Assembly: GCA_902563105.1 (NCBI GenBank)
Contig: CACEVU010000001.1
Coordinates: 157,649 to 221,648, forward strand
DNA: 64,000 bases
Origin: an uncultured SAR86 cluster bacterium
GTDB lineage: Bacteria > Pseudomonadota > Gammaproteobacteria > Magnimaribacterales > AG-339-G14
Direction: 5' to 3'
Shown: one piece after another, positions 27,509 to 37,200 of the stretch
Layout of the letters: every line of letters begins with the position of its first letter
How positions within the stretch are numbered: position 1 is the stretch's first letter
Notes under the pieces: model-generated
Told to the model about the DNA's origin: nothing
Databases searched by the model: none
Seen by the model: only the letters and a program-made list of their open reading frames with translations
Made by a program: the position numbers and the translations under genes

Positions 27509-28621
27509 GTGATAATTGCCTATTTCTTATTTTTCAAACTATTATTTCTAATTGGACTATTTTTTTTCCCACTCAATCTGAACCATAATTTCATTTTTAA
27601 CTCAATACTTATTCAAATATTAGTTTCCTTTCTTTTGTTATTTATTTGGATTTCAAAAAGCTACAATCATCAAGAAAAACCATTATCTGAGTTTGAAGGA
27701 ATAGAAAACTTTGTAACTATAAGCTTTTACATTTCAGCTTCTGCTTCTTTTGCTCTTCTTTTTTTGACAAATTTCCCTTTGTTAACTGTTGATTCAGAAC
27801 TATCAAAACTTTCCTTATCAGATTACCCAATTCTTACAAGATTTTTAAGAATAGCACTTCCAATATATTCCGTATTATTAATTTTCTACACAAAAAATAA
27901 TTTTTTAAAAATTCTTTCCGTTATTTTGACAATTTCTTTTTTACTACTTTCTGGTTACAAAGGATATATTTTTTCTTACTTAATTAGTCTAGTTCTTTTT
28001 ATGTCTTATACACTAAACATCAGAAATCTCATTAAATATATCCCTTTATTTATTTTTTCGTCTATTGTTTTTCTGATCTCTATTCCTCTTATAACTAATC
28101 AAAGTTTAAATAATTACTTCTTTTTCCTTCTTGGAAGACTCACTTTTGGAGAAATAGAAGGAGCAGTAATACTTTTTCAAAACTTAGATTTTTTTAGTCA
28201 GATAAATCCCTTTTCTCAAGGGATTTATAATTTTTTCAGCAAACTTGGGCTTACAGAACAATATATTTTAAATATAAATGAAAAATTATTCGAACTCATT
28301 CACGGTTCTAATGATTTTTATATGCAAATTGCTCTTCCAACGAGTTTTGAATTTTACATCCTTTTTGGGGCTGGTGGTTTCATAATTTTTTTAGTCATCG
28401 AATTATTTCTTATAATCAAATTAAACAATTGGTTAAGTTCAATATCTTCTAAAAGAATGGCAGGAATAAAAATTTATACATCGATATTTTTAATTGATGT
28501 ACTGTGTCATGGAAATCCAGCATTCAAGTTAATCGACTTTTTTGTGACACTGATCATTTTCATAAGCCCTTTGATTTTTATTTCGCTTTTAAAAAGAAAT
28601 CTAATTTTAAAAATTTTATGA
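27509..28621 (+). CDS. Multispanning membrane protein, probable O-antigen polymerase (Wzy-like)
   Basis: 370 residues with about ten to twelve hydrophobic segments and one large hydrophilic loop (about residues 215-275, containing GRLTFGEIEGA and FELIHGSNDFYMQIALP), the usual layout of Wzy polymerases. Wzy proteins share little sequence, so the call rests on topology and on its place between a Wzz-like gene and glycosyltransferases. The start is GTG 27509. The stop overlaps the next gene's ATG by 4 nt. Confidence 0.65.
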   Translation: MIIAYFLFFKLLFLIGLFFFPLNLNHNFIFNSILIQILVSFLLLFIWISKSYNHQEKPLSEFEGIENFVTISFYISASASFALLFLTNFPLLTVDSELSKLSLSDYPILTRFLRIALPIYSVLLIFYTKNNFLKILSVILTISFLLLSGYKGYIFSYLISLVLFMSYTLNIRNLIKYIPLFIFSSIVFLISIPLITNQSLNNYFFFLLGRLTFGEIEGAVILFQNLDFFSQINPFSQGIYNFFSKLGLTEQYILNINEKLFELIHGSNDFYMQIALPTSFEFYILFGAGGFIIFLVIELFLIIKLNNWLSSISSKRMAGIKIYTSIFLIDVLCHGNPAFKLIDFFVTLIIFISPLIFISLLKRNLILKIL

Positions 28622-29727
28622 AAAAATATATTTTTTTTAGCCCAATCGCATTCTCACAGTCTGATAAAGCCATGGGAGGGATTATGGCAAGTTCTTCTAC
28701 GTATTTAGAAAATATGCCGAAACATTTATCTGAAAAATATAAATTAATCACTTTTAAAAATTCCAACTGTTTATTTGAATCAAAAAAATTAATTTTTAAG
28801 AAAAACTCATTTGATTGTGATGTTTATAGTTCTAAATATCATCTTTTGCCTTTTAGTTTATTTTTTTTAATAAAAGATTTATTAAATAATAAAGAAAAGG
28901 TACTACATGCTAATGGAAGTTTTTTTTATCTTTTTATTTCATTTTTTTTTAAAAAATCTCTTCTTCAAATTCATGGAATTTATAGAAATGAAACAAATGT
29001 TTTTAAAGATTTAAGAATTGATCTGAAAACCCTCATATCTTGGTTTGTAGAAAAAATTTATTTTAAATTTGGAAAAAACTTTTTATCCTTATCAGACGAA
29101 ACCACAGCTTTGATTGCAAGAGAAAATTCATCTGCAAAAACATATAGAATTAATAACTGTGTAGATAATAGTTTTTATAACTTGAGGAGACAGCCTCAGA
29201 AAAATTCAGTTCTTTTCGTTGCTGCCTTAGTAGAAAGAAAGGGCCTTTTAGATCTTTTAAAAGCGATTAAGTTAATCAAAACAGAAAATTTAACTTTAAA
29301 TATCGTTGGCCCAACAAATTGGGATCAAGATTACTTCGGTAAATGTAAAAAATTTGTTGACGAAAATAATTTAAAAAATATCAATTTTAAAGGGCTTCTA
29401 TCTAAAAGTGAGCTTTTGGAAGAATATCAAAATAACCAGATACTTTGTTTACCCTCTTATAGTGAGACAGCTCCTATGGTAATTTCTCAAGCTTTAGCGT
29501 CAAAAATGACCGTTCTTTCTACTAGCGTTGGTGAAATTCCCAAGATGCTTGGTGAAAATGAAGCTTTTTTATTTGAACCTGGAAATGTGAGAATTCTTTC
29601 TGAAAAGCTTCCTTTTGCTTTAAATGAATCTCATAAATTTAAATTTGGTACTTTGCCAATGTGCTATCATGAGACAAAAGTTTTTAAAAGTTATTCTGAC
29701 GCTCTTCATGAAATACATATTTCATAA
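28618..29727 (+). CDS. Glycosyltransferase, GT4/GT-B type
   Basis: 369 residues. The frame extends upstream but homology starts at MKKYIFFSPIAFSQSDKAMGG, so ATG 28618 (ATGA overlap with wzy-like stop) is chosen. The C-terminal GT-B domain shows VLFVAALVERKGLLDLLKAIK, LNIVGPTNWDQDYFG and the donor-binding LCLPSYSETAPMVISQALASKMTVLSTSVGEIPKML with the E-x7-E-type arrangement of GT4 enzymes. Transfers a sugar to the growing repeat unit; donor and linkage unknown. Confidence 0.82.
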   Translation: MKKYIFFSPIAFSQSDKAMGGIMASSSTYLENMPKHLSEKYKLITFKNSNCLFESKKLIFKKNSFDCDVYSSKYHLLPFSLFFLIKDLLNNKEKVLHANGSFFYLFISFFFKKSLLQIHGIYRNETNVFKDLRIDLKTLISWFVEKIYFKFGKNFLSLSDETTALIARENSSAKTYRINNCVDNSFYNLRRQPQKNSVLFVAALVERKGLLDLLKAIKLIKTENLTLNIVGPTNWDQDYFGKCKKFVDENNLKNINFKGLLSKSELLEEYQNNQILCLPSYSETAPMVISQALASKMTVLSTSVGEIPKMLGENEAFLFEPGNVRILSEKLPFALNESHKFKFGTLPMCYHETKVFKSYSDALHEIHIS

Positions 29728-30592
29728 ATTATATATACTAATCTTTAATGAGATATTCAGTCTTTTTTCTCCCAATAAAAAAAAAGGGCTTTTAGATGGA
29801 ACTGGGTTTGTTTCTGAAGATAACGAAAAATCTGAAAAAATATTATTGACGGATGATGTTTTTTTTTCAGTATTCCCTAATTCTCTTTCTCATTCTATTT
29901 ATAGAACATTCGAGCTCAACTTATTTTCAAACATTAAAATCAACAAAGACTTTAAGATTGTTGAGATAGGTTGTGGAGACGGTTCATTTGCATCTTTACT
30001 GCCTTTTAAAGTTGATATTGGGGTTGATTCTGACCAAGAAGTTTTAGAGCTCGCAAAAAAAAGAAAGGTTTATAATTCTTGCATAAATAATACAGAGGAT
30101 AATTTCGATAAAAATTTATATGCAGACGTAATCATCTCTATATCTGTGCTGGAGCATGTAGAGGATGTTAAAAAGCTTTTAAACCAAATTTTTAGTATCT
30201 CGAAAGAGCATACAAAAATATATATTTCTGTTCCTATAAGCAATTTATTCAAGCTAACACATGACATTTTTGGCGCCAAAGAATCAAAAAGATTACAAAG
30301 CTCTATGAAAGTAGTAAATATTTTTTCTACAGATGAATGGAAATTCTTGTTTTCTTCTTCAGGTTTTAAAGTAATTTCAGAAAAAAGATTTTTAGGAAAA
30401 AAAGCATTAACTAAGTATGTTTTTCTTAGATTTATATCTCGTAATTTATTTAAGTCAGTTACTTTAAAAGTAATTAGATTTTATGTTAGATTTTTCTCAA
30501 AAAGCCTTTCAAGGATGATTTCAAATGAATCTAATCTTGCAAATGAAAAGGCAGCAACCAATATTTTTTTTGAGCTTGAGAAAAAACAATGA
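29708..30592 (+). CDS. Class I SAM-dependent methyltransferase
   Basis: 294 residues from ATG 29708 (20-nt overlap with the previous gene). Motif I is FKIVEIGCGDGSFASLLPF, followed by GVDSDQEVLELAKKR (acidic residue binding the ribose) and ISISVLEHVEDVKKLL, typical of Methyltransf_11-like proteins. The N-terminus is hydrophobic and the C-terminus basic, so membrane association is possible. In this setting it may methylate a sugar or lipid-linked intermediate; the target cannot be seen. Confidence 0.78.
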   Translation: MKYIFHKLYILIFNEIFSLFSPNKKKGLLDGTGFVSEDNEKSEKILLTDDVFFSVFPNSLSHSIYRTFELNLFSNIKINKDFKIVEIGCGDGSFASLLPFKVDIGVDSDQEVLELAKKRKVYNSCINNTEDNFDKNLYADVIISISVLEHVEDVKKLLNQIFSISKEHTKIYISVPISNLFKLTHDIFGAKESKRLQSSMKVVNIFSTDEWKFLFSSSGFKVISEKRFLGKKALTKYVFLRFISRNLFKSVTLKVIRFYVRFFSKSLSRMISNESNLANEKAATNIFFELEKKQ

Positions 30593-31482
30593 AAACTTTA
30601 ATCACTGGAGGAGATGGATTTATAGGAAAAAGATTAGCGTCTTCTTTATCAAGAAAAAATAATGAAATTCATGTTGTAGACTTTAAACCAAGTCATTCAA
30701 AACATGACAAAAAAAATATATATTTTCATAAGACAAATATCTGTTCTTCAAGTTTTAAAAATTTAGTGAAGGAAATCCAACCAAATGTAATTTATCATCT
30801 CGCAGCACTTCATCACATTCCTACCTGCAATAACAATCCACAATCTGCATACAAAAATAATATTCTTGGAACTCAAAATTTAATTGATTCTCTTGAATCA
30901 CTAAAAAATCTAAGAAAAATTATATTTACAAGTTCTGGAGCTGTTTACGATTGGTCAAACTCTCCGTTGAAAGAAAATAACTCCCTTAATCCAAAGGATG
31001 TTTACTCTTTGAGTAAATTTGTTAACGAAAAGCAGTTTGAACTTTCTGCAACGAAGGATCTTGATATTGTAATAGCAAGGCTTTTTAACGTAATTGGACC
31101 AAATGATCCAAATGGCCACTTGATTCCTGATATAAAAAAACAGATTTCTAAAAAAAACAAAAAAATCGTTTTAGGTAATTTAAAACCTAAAAGAGATTAT
31201 ATTTATATAGATGATGTAGTCTATTTTCTTAAAAACCTATCCTTAAAAAAATCTAAAAATAAAATAGACTACTTGAATATATCATCTGGGATAGAATATG
31301 ACGTTAGGCAGATTGCCAAAATAGTTTTAAGTGTTAACAATTCTGCACAAAGTATAGTATCTGACTTTTCAAGAGTCAGAAAAAATGACAGACCTAGTCA
31401 GCATGCAAACATTAACAAACTTCTTAGATTATTTCCTAAATATAAATTTTCCAAAATAGAAGATGTTATTCACAAAATATAA
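30589..31482 (+). CDS. NAD-dependent sugar epimerase/reductase (extended SDR)
   Basis: 297 residues. Rossmann motif KTLITGGDGFIGKRLASSL, catalytic YxxxK in DVYSLSKFVNEKQ, serine in FTSSGAVYDWS, and ARLFNVIGPNDPNGHLIPDI downstream. General pattern of GalE/GDP-sugar 4-reductase-like proteins. GDP-mannose is supplied by manC at the end of the locus, but no 4,6-dehydratase of the Gmd type is seen, so the substrate stays open. ATGA overlap with the methyltransferase gene. Confidence 0.78.
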   Translation: MKTLITGGDGFIGKRLASSLSRKNNEIHVVDFKPSHSKHDKKNIYFHKTNICSSSFKNLVKEIQPNVIYHLAALHHIPTCNNNPQSAYKNNILGTQNLIDSLESLKNLRKIIFTSSGAVYDWSNSPLKENNSLNPKDVYSLSKFVNEKQFELSATKDLDIVIARLFNVIGPNDPNGHLIPDIKKQISKKNKKIVLGNLKPKRDYIYIDDVVYFLKNLSLKKSKNKIDYLNISSGIEYDVRQIAKIVLSVNNSAQSIVSDFSRVRKNDRPSQHANINKLLRLFPKYKFSKIEDVIHKI

Positions 31483-32617
31483 ATACAGTGAATTAATAAA
31501 AGAATTTAATTTTTTTATTTTTACCACTCGCAATCCTCTTGAAAATAGCGGAGGAGATATAACGAGATTGAATTATTTAGCTGAAAGAATTGCTAAAACA
31601 AAAAAAGTACTAATCATCACCAATGGGTTATCTAATAATTTTCATAAAATGAAGAACAATATTTCATTATTATGTATAAAAAAAAATAATTTTTTCATTA
31701 GAAATTTTTATTTAATTGTATTCTTTTTGTTTTTTCAATCAGTATCAAAAGCTTATTTTTTTAATATTCATATTTTTTTTTTGCAACTAAAAATTTCAAA
31801 AACATCGAAGCCTATTCTGTTCCACCTGTCTAGGTCTGTTTATATAAATTTATCTAAAAACAAAAAATATTGGGTTGAGTTAACAGATATCATTAGTAAG
31901 AACTATCTTCAATTAGCTAAAAGTCACACAAACTGGATTTATAAATTTATTTTTTTTATAGAGTCTTTTTTTTTAAAACTTGAAGAACAAAAAATTATTA
32001 AAAATGCACATAAAGTTACTTTAATTTCTCAAAGAGACAGGAATTATTTAAAAAATGAAAATGTTGAAATTATTTCACCAGAACTGAGATATGCAAATAA
32101 ATCTTATTTTAATCCTAAGTCAAAAAGAATTGTTTTCATTGCCAATTTCCATTCAGAAATAAATTCAGAATCTTTAAAGAAGCTGGTATCTTCTTTGAAA
32201 GATAGTTTTGAATATCAAATTGTGTTGCATGGTTTTGGTTCCAAAAAAATTTCACGGATAATAAAACATTCAAAAGTAGTCTCCGGTGGACCTATTGAGA
32301 ATATTAAAGGGAATTTTCTTGCAGGTATATGTCCCACAGTAACTTCCGGAGGAATACAAAATAAAATTTTAGATTATATTTACCTTGGCATTCCAGTTAT
32401 TGCCTCATTGAATTCATTAGAAGGACTTCCTGATTACATAAAAGATTTTATTGAAGAAGAAAATCCTAATAAACCTTTATCTAGCCAATTAGGTAAATTA
32501 TCAAACCTAGATGAAATTGAATTAAAAGAATCTTTGATTAAATTAAATAAAAATATGAAAAGAGATAACCAAATAAATATTAATAAACTTAATAAAATTA
32601 TTTTAGAAATTTGTTAA
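31463..32617 (+). CDS. Probable glycosyltransferase (GT-B fold)
   Basis: 384 residues. N-terminal FFIFTTRNPLENSGGDITRLNYLAERIA resembles the acceptor-side start of GT4 enzymes. The C-terminal part has RIVFIANFHSEINSESLKKLV, FLAGICPTVTSGGIQNKILDYIYLGIPVIAS, the donor-binding end of a GT-B protein. The mid-section is unusually rich in Phe, Lys and Asn. Starts 20 nt inside the epimerase gene; the wzx-like gene overlaps its end. Confidence 0.7.
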   Translation: MLFTKYKYSELIKEFNFFIFTTRNPLENSGGDITRLNYLAERIAKTKKVLIITNGLSNNFHKMKNNISLLCIKKNNFFIRNFYLIVFFLFFQSVSKAYFFNIHIFFLQLKISKTSKPILFHLSRSVYINLSKNKKYWVELTDIISKNYLQLAKSHTNWIYKFIFFIESFFLKLEEQKIIKNAHKVTLISQRDRNYLKNENVEIISPELRYANKSYFNPKSKRIVFIANFHSEINSESLKKLVSSLKDSFEYQIVLHGFGSKKISRIIKHSKVVSGGPIENIKGNFLAGICPTVTSGGIQNKILDYIYLGIPVIASLNSLEGLPDYIKDFIEEENPNKPLSSQLGKLSNLDEIELKESLIKLNKNMKRDNQININKLNKIILEIC

Positions 32618-33804
32618 AACACAATATTTTATTAAATTCTTTTTCTGCAATCCTTTATAGGAGCGCAATTGTGATTGGAATTCTATTACTTTTACAAGTT
32701 GCTCTTTATAAATCTAATATCTTTTATTTAGAAAGAAGCCATAGATATTTTTTATCAATTTCTCTTATTCTTTTATTGGATTTTGGATTTTTCTCATTTC
32801 TGAGAAATACAATTAATTCTGACTTTAAAGACTCACAAATTTTCTCTTTATTTTTAAGGCTAGTAAAACTTTCAGTTATTTCAGGGATCTTTACTTCTTT
32901 AAGCTTATTTTTTTTTAGTGTTTTTAGTTATGGCCACTTTCAGTTCATTTCTGACTTATTAAATCCTATTGCTTTTTTTTTCTATTTTTGTGGACACTAC
33001 ATTATTTATTTTTTTTCGGTAATTAGTACAAGGAATAATCAACAATATAAAGTATTCAATTTTCTTTTTTTATCAAATTGTTTATCTTATTTATTTACCT
33101 TAATAATTGTTTTTTATTCAATTTTTTCTGGTTTTGAATTTATCTTGTTTGCTTTCACGCAAACTCTATTTAATTTAATTTATTTTATGAAACATTCTAA
33201 AGAATTAAAGGGCAGTTCCTTAGATAAATCTTTCAATTTTAATTACTTGAACTCATTTACTTTTATACAGTTCTTTTCTTATCCTATTAATGGAATAGAT
33301 AATCAGATTTTTGCAAATTTTATTTCAAAAACAGAATTATTGTCATATGAACTTATAAAAACCTCAATTTTTCTTCCCCTATTTTTTGTTTCATCAATTT
33401 CTCAACAAATATGGCCAATCTTGAGAAGAAATTTTGTCTTTGAAGAATACTTATTTAGAAAACAAAAAATATATTTATTTTTTATTTCTATTTTTTTTAG
33501 TTTGTGCCTTTCTTTAATTTCTTTTATTGTGATTCAGTATATTTTCTTGAATTTATCTCTTATTGAGTTAATTTTCATAAGTTTAACTGTATTCGTCATG
33601 ATTTTTTCAAGCATGGTCTCCAGTGTAATTTATTCTGAAGGAAAACAAATTTATTTAGCTTATTTTGCTCCATTTTCACTCTTATTTTTGGTCATACCTG
33701 TGTTTATTGTTCCTAATTTAGAAAATGCTATAATGGGCTTCTTACTTGCTCAACTAGTGGGATTCTCTATATTTAATCTTGTTTATTTTAAAAAGATAAA
33801 ATGA
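32611..33804 (+). CDS. Polysaccharide flippase-like membrane protein (Wzx-like)
   Basis: 397 residues with about twelve hydrophobic segments distributed through the whole length and short loops, matching MOP-superfamily polysaccharide transporters. Moves undecaprenyl-linked repeat units across the membrane. Start is TTG 32611 with a 7-nt overlap. Wzx proteins are poorly conserved, so this rests on topology, length and position. The stop overlaps the next gene's ATG by 4 nt. Confidence 0.65.
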   Translation: MLKHNILLNSFSAILYRSAIVIGILLLLQVALYKSNIFYLERSHRYFLSISLILLLDFGFFSFLRNTINSDFKDSQIFSLFLRLVKLSVISGIFTSLSLFFFSVFSYGHFQFISDLLNPIAFFFYFCGHYIIYFFSVISTRNNQQYKVFNFLFLSNCLSYLFTLIIVFYSIFSGFEFILFAFTQTLFNLIYFMKHSKELKGSSLDKSFNFNYLNSFTFIQFFSYPINGIDNQIFANFISKTELLSYELIKTSIFLPLFFVSSISQQIWPILRRNFVFEEYLFRKQKIYLFFISIFFSLCLSLISFIVIQYIFLNLSLIELIFISLTVFVMIFSSMVSSVIYSEGKQIYLAYFAPFSLLFLVIPVFIVPNLENAIMGFLLAQLVGFSIFNLVYFKKIK

Positions 33805-34631
33805 TTTCGGTTACTATTATTTTAACTTCAATAGGCAGAAATAATTTTTTACAAGAAACTTTTAAGTCGATTGAAAAACAAACTATCGAGCCAGATGAAT
33901 TAATTTTTTCTGAAAATTTTGTTGAGTCTCCTTTCAATGGAAAGATTCCAAAAGTCAAAAGCTATAAATATATGAACCAAAACACTAGATTGAGTATGGT
34001 CGATCATTTTAACTTATGCATCGAAAGTGTAACGTCAGACATCTTCTTCTTTCTTTGTGACGATGACTTGATAGATCCTAATTATATAGAAAAGTTAAAA
34101 GAAGCCTTTTCAAAAAAATCTATAGAAGCTGCCATAGGAAAAAATAGTTTGATAGACGTAAATGGTAATTTTCTGCATGAAGAAAGAAATTTTGAAGCCG
34201 AATACAGTCCTAAAGAAGCTATTTTCAAATGGCTTGTTCCAAAAAACAAATTTCCTGTAAGAACTTTTATTTCTCTAGCAGCAAGAACTGAAACCTTTGT
34301 TGGTAAAAAGTTTCCTGACTACCCTAAAGGCGCACATATAGATAATTGGTTTTTTACCTTCTTGATGAAAAAAGGAAATTTAAAAATAATTAATTCTAAT
34401 TTTTTATATAGAATATATCCTGAATCAGTCGGATTAAGTTTGAGGCATGTTGATTTGTTAAGCTCATCTATAAAATTTCAGGAAGATTTCAAAAAATTAG
34501 GTTATGGTTCATTTTATCGACTAATTTTAAAAATTAGGAATTTAATTTTACTATACAAAAGAATTATATTTCGTTCGGAAGAAAATAAAATTAAGTTATT
34601 TTTTTCATCATTAAAAATTTTATTTAATTGA
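33801..34631 (+). CDS. Family 2 glycosyltransferase
   Basis: 276 residues with GT-A fold features: VTIILTSIGRNNFLQETFKSIEKQTIEPDELIFSE at the N-terminus and the metal-binding DxD-type motif in FFLCDDDLIDPNYIEKL. A likely acceptor/donor loop is GAHIDNWFFTFLMKKG. Transfers one sugar of the repeat unit. Basic C-terminus suggests membrane contact. Overlaps wzx-like and manC genes by 4 nt each. Confidence 0.85.
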   Translation: MISVTIILTSIGRNNFLQETFKSIEKQTIEPDELIFSENFVESPFNGKIPKVKSYKYMNQNTRLSMVDHFNLCIESVTSDIFFFLCDDDLIDPNYIEKLKEAFSKKSIEAAIGKNSLIDVNGNFLHEERNFEAEYSPKEAIFKWLVPKNKFPVRTFISLAARTETFVGKKFPDYPKGAHIDNWFFTFLMKKGNLKIINSNFLYRIYPESVGLSLRHVDLLSSSIKFQEDFKKLGYGSFYRLILKIRNLILLYKRIIFRSEENKIKLFFSSLKILFN

Positions 34632-36025
34632 AAATTCAAGTAATAATTCTTTGTGGCGGCTCAGGAACAAGACTTTGGCCTATTTCTACAGAGAAATATC
34701 CAAAACCTTTCATTAATTTTTTTGGAGAAAGGTCTCTATTAGATATAACTATTGAAAGAAGTGAAATATTAGATCCTGACGAAATTAATATTTTCGTCAA
34801 TGAAAAGCACAAGCATTTAATAAGTAAAAATAATCTCCAAAAGCTTGATAAAGTTTTCTGTGAGCCTTATTCCAGAAATACAACGCCGCCAATTTGCTTA
34901 GCAGCTTTAAACTCTGATCCAGAAGACATACTTTTGATTTTTCCTTCTGATCACTTTATTAAAAATTATTCGAACTTTAAAAAAAATATAAGCCAAATGG
35001 TTAAATTTGCTCAAAAAGACTATATTTGTTTATTTGGAGTTAAACCAACAGAACCTAATGTCGGTTATGGCTATATAAAAAAAGGAAAAAAAATAAATCC
35101 TTATGCCTCAACCATAGAAAGCTTTGAAGAAAAGCCTAAACAATTTAAAGCCCAAAAATTTTTTAAATCCAATAAATATTTGTGGAATAGTGGAATTTTT
35201 GGATTTAAGGCTAAAGTAATATTGGATGAAATGCGCTTTCACGACTTTGAAATGATTAAAAAGTGTGAGGAATTAATTAAAACCCAAAAAAATAACAAAA
35301 ATTTTCTTCACTTCAATGAAAACATTTTTTCTAAATTAAAAAATGAATCAATTGATTATTCTATAATGGAGAAAACTAAAAAAAGCATTTTACTCAACTT
35401 GAATTGCTCTTGGTCAGATATGGGTACATGGGAATCTATATATAATCAAATGCCTAAAGATAAAAACAAAAATGTTATTCAAGGAAACATTTCCACTCTT
35501 GATTCTAATAACTCTTTTATTTACTCAAAAGGAAGAAAATTCATTGGAGTTCAAGGATTAAAAGATATTTCTTTAGTGGAAAGCGAAGATTCTATCTTTA
35601 TTTCTAAACTGAGTGATTCTAAAACTACAAGAAAAATGTATGAATTTTTGCGAAACTCTAAAAAACCTCATTTAGAAAATCTTTCAAAAGAAAAAAGACC
35701 TTGGGGAGAATATGAATCTTTATTGGAAGAAAAAATTCTTAAGGTAAAAAAAATAATCGTTATGCCGGGAGAAAAACTTAGCCTACAATATCATTACAAG
35801 AGAGAAGAACACTGGGTAATCACATCTGGCAAAGGAGTTTTTACAAAAAATAATCGGAAAAAAAAGGTAAAAAAAGGGGATTATCTTTTCATTAGGAAAA
35901 AAGATATTCACTCAATAGAAAACACTCAAAAGACGGATTCTCTTGAATTTGTAGAAGTGCAATTAGGCAAATATCTTGGCGAAGACGATATAGTAAGACT
36001 TAAAGATAAATATGGTAGAGAATAA
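34628..36025 (+). CDS. manC: Mannose-1-phosphate guanylyltransferase/mannose-6-phosphate isomerase
   Basis: Bifunctional type II enzyme that makes GDP-mannose. The N-terminal nucleotidyltransferase has IILCGGSGTRLWPISTEKYPKPF and FPSDHFI. The C-terminal cupin isomerase has RPWGEYESLLEEKILKVKK and PGEKLSLQYHYKREEHWVI. 465 residues, standard length. Start is TTG 34628 (4-nt overlap). Last gene of the polysaccharide locus. The phosphomannomutase (manB) and a Gmd are not in the window. Confidence 0.93.
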   Translation: MKIQVIILCGGSGTRLWPISTEKYPKPFINFFGERSLLDITIERSEILDPDEINIFVNEKHKHLISKNNLQKLDKVFCEPYSRNTTPPICLAALNSDPEDILLIFPSDHFIKNYSNFKKNISQMVKFAQKDYICLFGVKPTEPNVGYGYIKKGKKINPYASTIESFEEKPKQFKAQKFFKSNKYLWNSGIFGFKAKVILDEMRFHDFEMIKKCEELIKTQKNNKNFLHFNENIFSKLKNESIDYSIMEKTKKSILLNLNCSWSDMGTWESIYNQMPKDKNKNVIQGNISTLDSNNSFIYSKGRKFIGVQGLKDISLVESEDSIFISKLSDSKTTRKMYEFLRNSKKPHLENLSKEKRPWGEYESLLEEKILKVKKIIVMPGEKLSLQYHYKREEHWVITSGKGVFTKNNRKKKVKKGDYLFIRKKDIHSIENTQKTDSLEFVEVQLGKYLGEDDIVRLKDKYGRE

Positions 36026-36049
36026 AAAAATATCTTCTACTTTTTTTAT

Positions 36050-36907
36050 ATGAGAGCCATAAACTATTTTAAAAAAAAAATCTCTAAAAATAGAAAAATA
36101 CATTACATTGATAATGATAAGGCTCTAAACAATTTACATTCTATTTTAAAAAATACAAAAGTCTTTGGAGTTGATACCGAATTTGACTGGAGATCTACCT
36201 ATTTTCCAAGCCTTTCATTAATTCAATTGAGTTTAAAAAAAGACTTAGTAGTAATAGATTGTTTGAAAGTTTGTCCAAAAAAAATTCTAAAAAAATATTT
36301 TGAAAACAAAGAAGTTTTAAAAATATTTCACTCAGCAAGAAATGATATGACTGTATTAAGTAAATGTTTGGAAATTTATTCAAGAAATATTTATGATATT
36401 CAAATAGCAGAACAAATTCTTTCTCCAGGAGAAATTAAATCATATGGCTGGATTGTAGAAAAAAATTTCACCGTAAAATTAAATAAAAGTGAAACAAATT
36501 CAAATTGGCTTAGAAGACCTCTTTCAGAGGAACAAATTAAATACGCGTTGGATGATGTTGATTATCTTCTAGAAATTTTCTACATACAAAAAACAAAATT
36601 AAAAAAGTTAAAAAAATATGATGAAGCGATAATCTTATCTGAAAAACAAGGAAAATTAGGTAATAAGCCATTAAGAGATCTCAGACTAAAAAAATTAAAA
36701 AATGTTTCAAAAAGAGACTGTGACATTTTTTTGTGGAGAGAAACTCATGCTGAATCAAAAAATATTCCTCCAGCATTTATATTCAAAGATAAACACTTGA
36801 ATAAATTAAAAAAAATAAATAAAAATACTCCTCAATTTAAAAAAATAATTATGTCCGTTCTTGGAGACAATAGGTTAACTAAAGAATTTATATCAAAATT
36901 TTTATGA
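36050..36907 (+). CDS. rnd: Ribonuclease D, short form
   Basis: DEDD-family 3'-5' exoribonuclease acting in tRNA 3' maturation. ExoI: GVDTEFDWRSTYFPSLSLIQLS; ExoII: FHSARNDMTVL; ExoIII: YALDDVDYLLEIF. 285 residues against about 375 in E. coli. One HRDC-like region remains (LKKLKNVSKRDCDIFLWRETHAESKNIP) and the second is missing or very short. Promoter and start lie in the 24-nt gap after manC. Confidence 0.9.
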   Translation: MRAINYFKKKISKNRKIHYIDNDKALNNLHSILKNTKVFGVDTEFDWRSTYFPSLSLIQLSLKKDLVVIDCLKVCPKKILKKYFENKEVLKIFHSARNDMTVLSKCLEIYSRNIYDIQIAEQILSPGEIKSYGWIVEKNFTVKLNKSETNSNWLRRPLSEEQIKYALDDVDYLLEIFYIQKTKLKKLKKYDEAIILSEKQGKLGNKPLRDLRLKKLKNVSKRDCDIFLWRETHAESKNIPPAFIFKDKHLNKLKKINKNTPQFKKIIMSVLGDNRLTKEFISKFL

Positions 36908-37200
36908 TATTTTGGATTGCTTATTTTTTTCTTTCTTTGCTAATTTGTTTATTTGTAAGCAAGCTTTTCAATAATTTTTATTTAAGATTTACAATTTTCT
37001 TAATTCTCATGACTTGTTTATGTTCATTTTGGTTTGTAAAACCTGGCAACATGGAACTAGCACCAATTTTTTCAATTATTCTATTAGAAAATTCCATTTC
37101 AGATAATAATGGGTTGATTAGAGTAATAAGACCTATGGGTGTTTTTTTTATAATCTTCTCTATAAGTTTTTTTTTAATAAGAAATTTTTTTAAAAGTTAA
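36904..37200 (+). CDS. Small membrane protein of unknown function
   Basis: 98 residues with three hydrophobic segments (about 2-18, 28-44, 76-94) and a short polar stretch KPGNMELAPIF between the second and third. I do not recognise a family. ATGA overlap with rnd suggests coupled expression. Its 3' end overlaps the convergent phosphoesterase gene by 11 nt. Confidence 0.6.
   Translation: MIFWIAYFFLSLLICLFVSKLFNNFYLRFTIFLILMTCLCSFWFVKPGNMELAPIFSIILLENSISDNNGLIRVIRPMGVFFIIFSISFFLIRNFFKS

Noticed and set aside
20550..36025. Polysaccharide locus as a recent tRNA-Leu-borne genomic island
   Set aside because: It abuts the tRNA, but I saw no repeated tRNA 3' end at the far side and no integrase, so a site-specific insertion is not supported.
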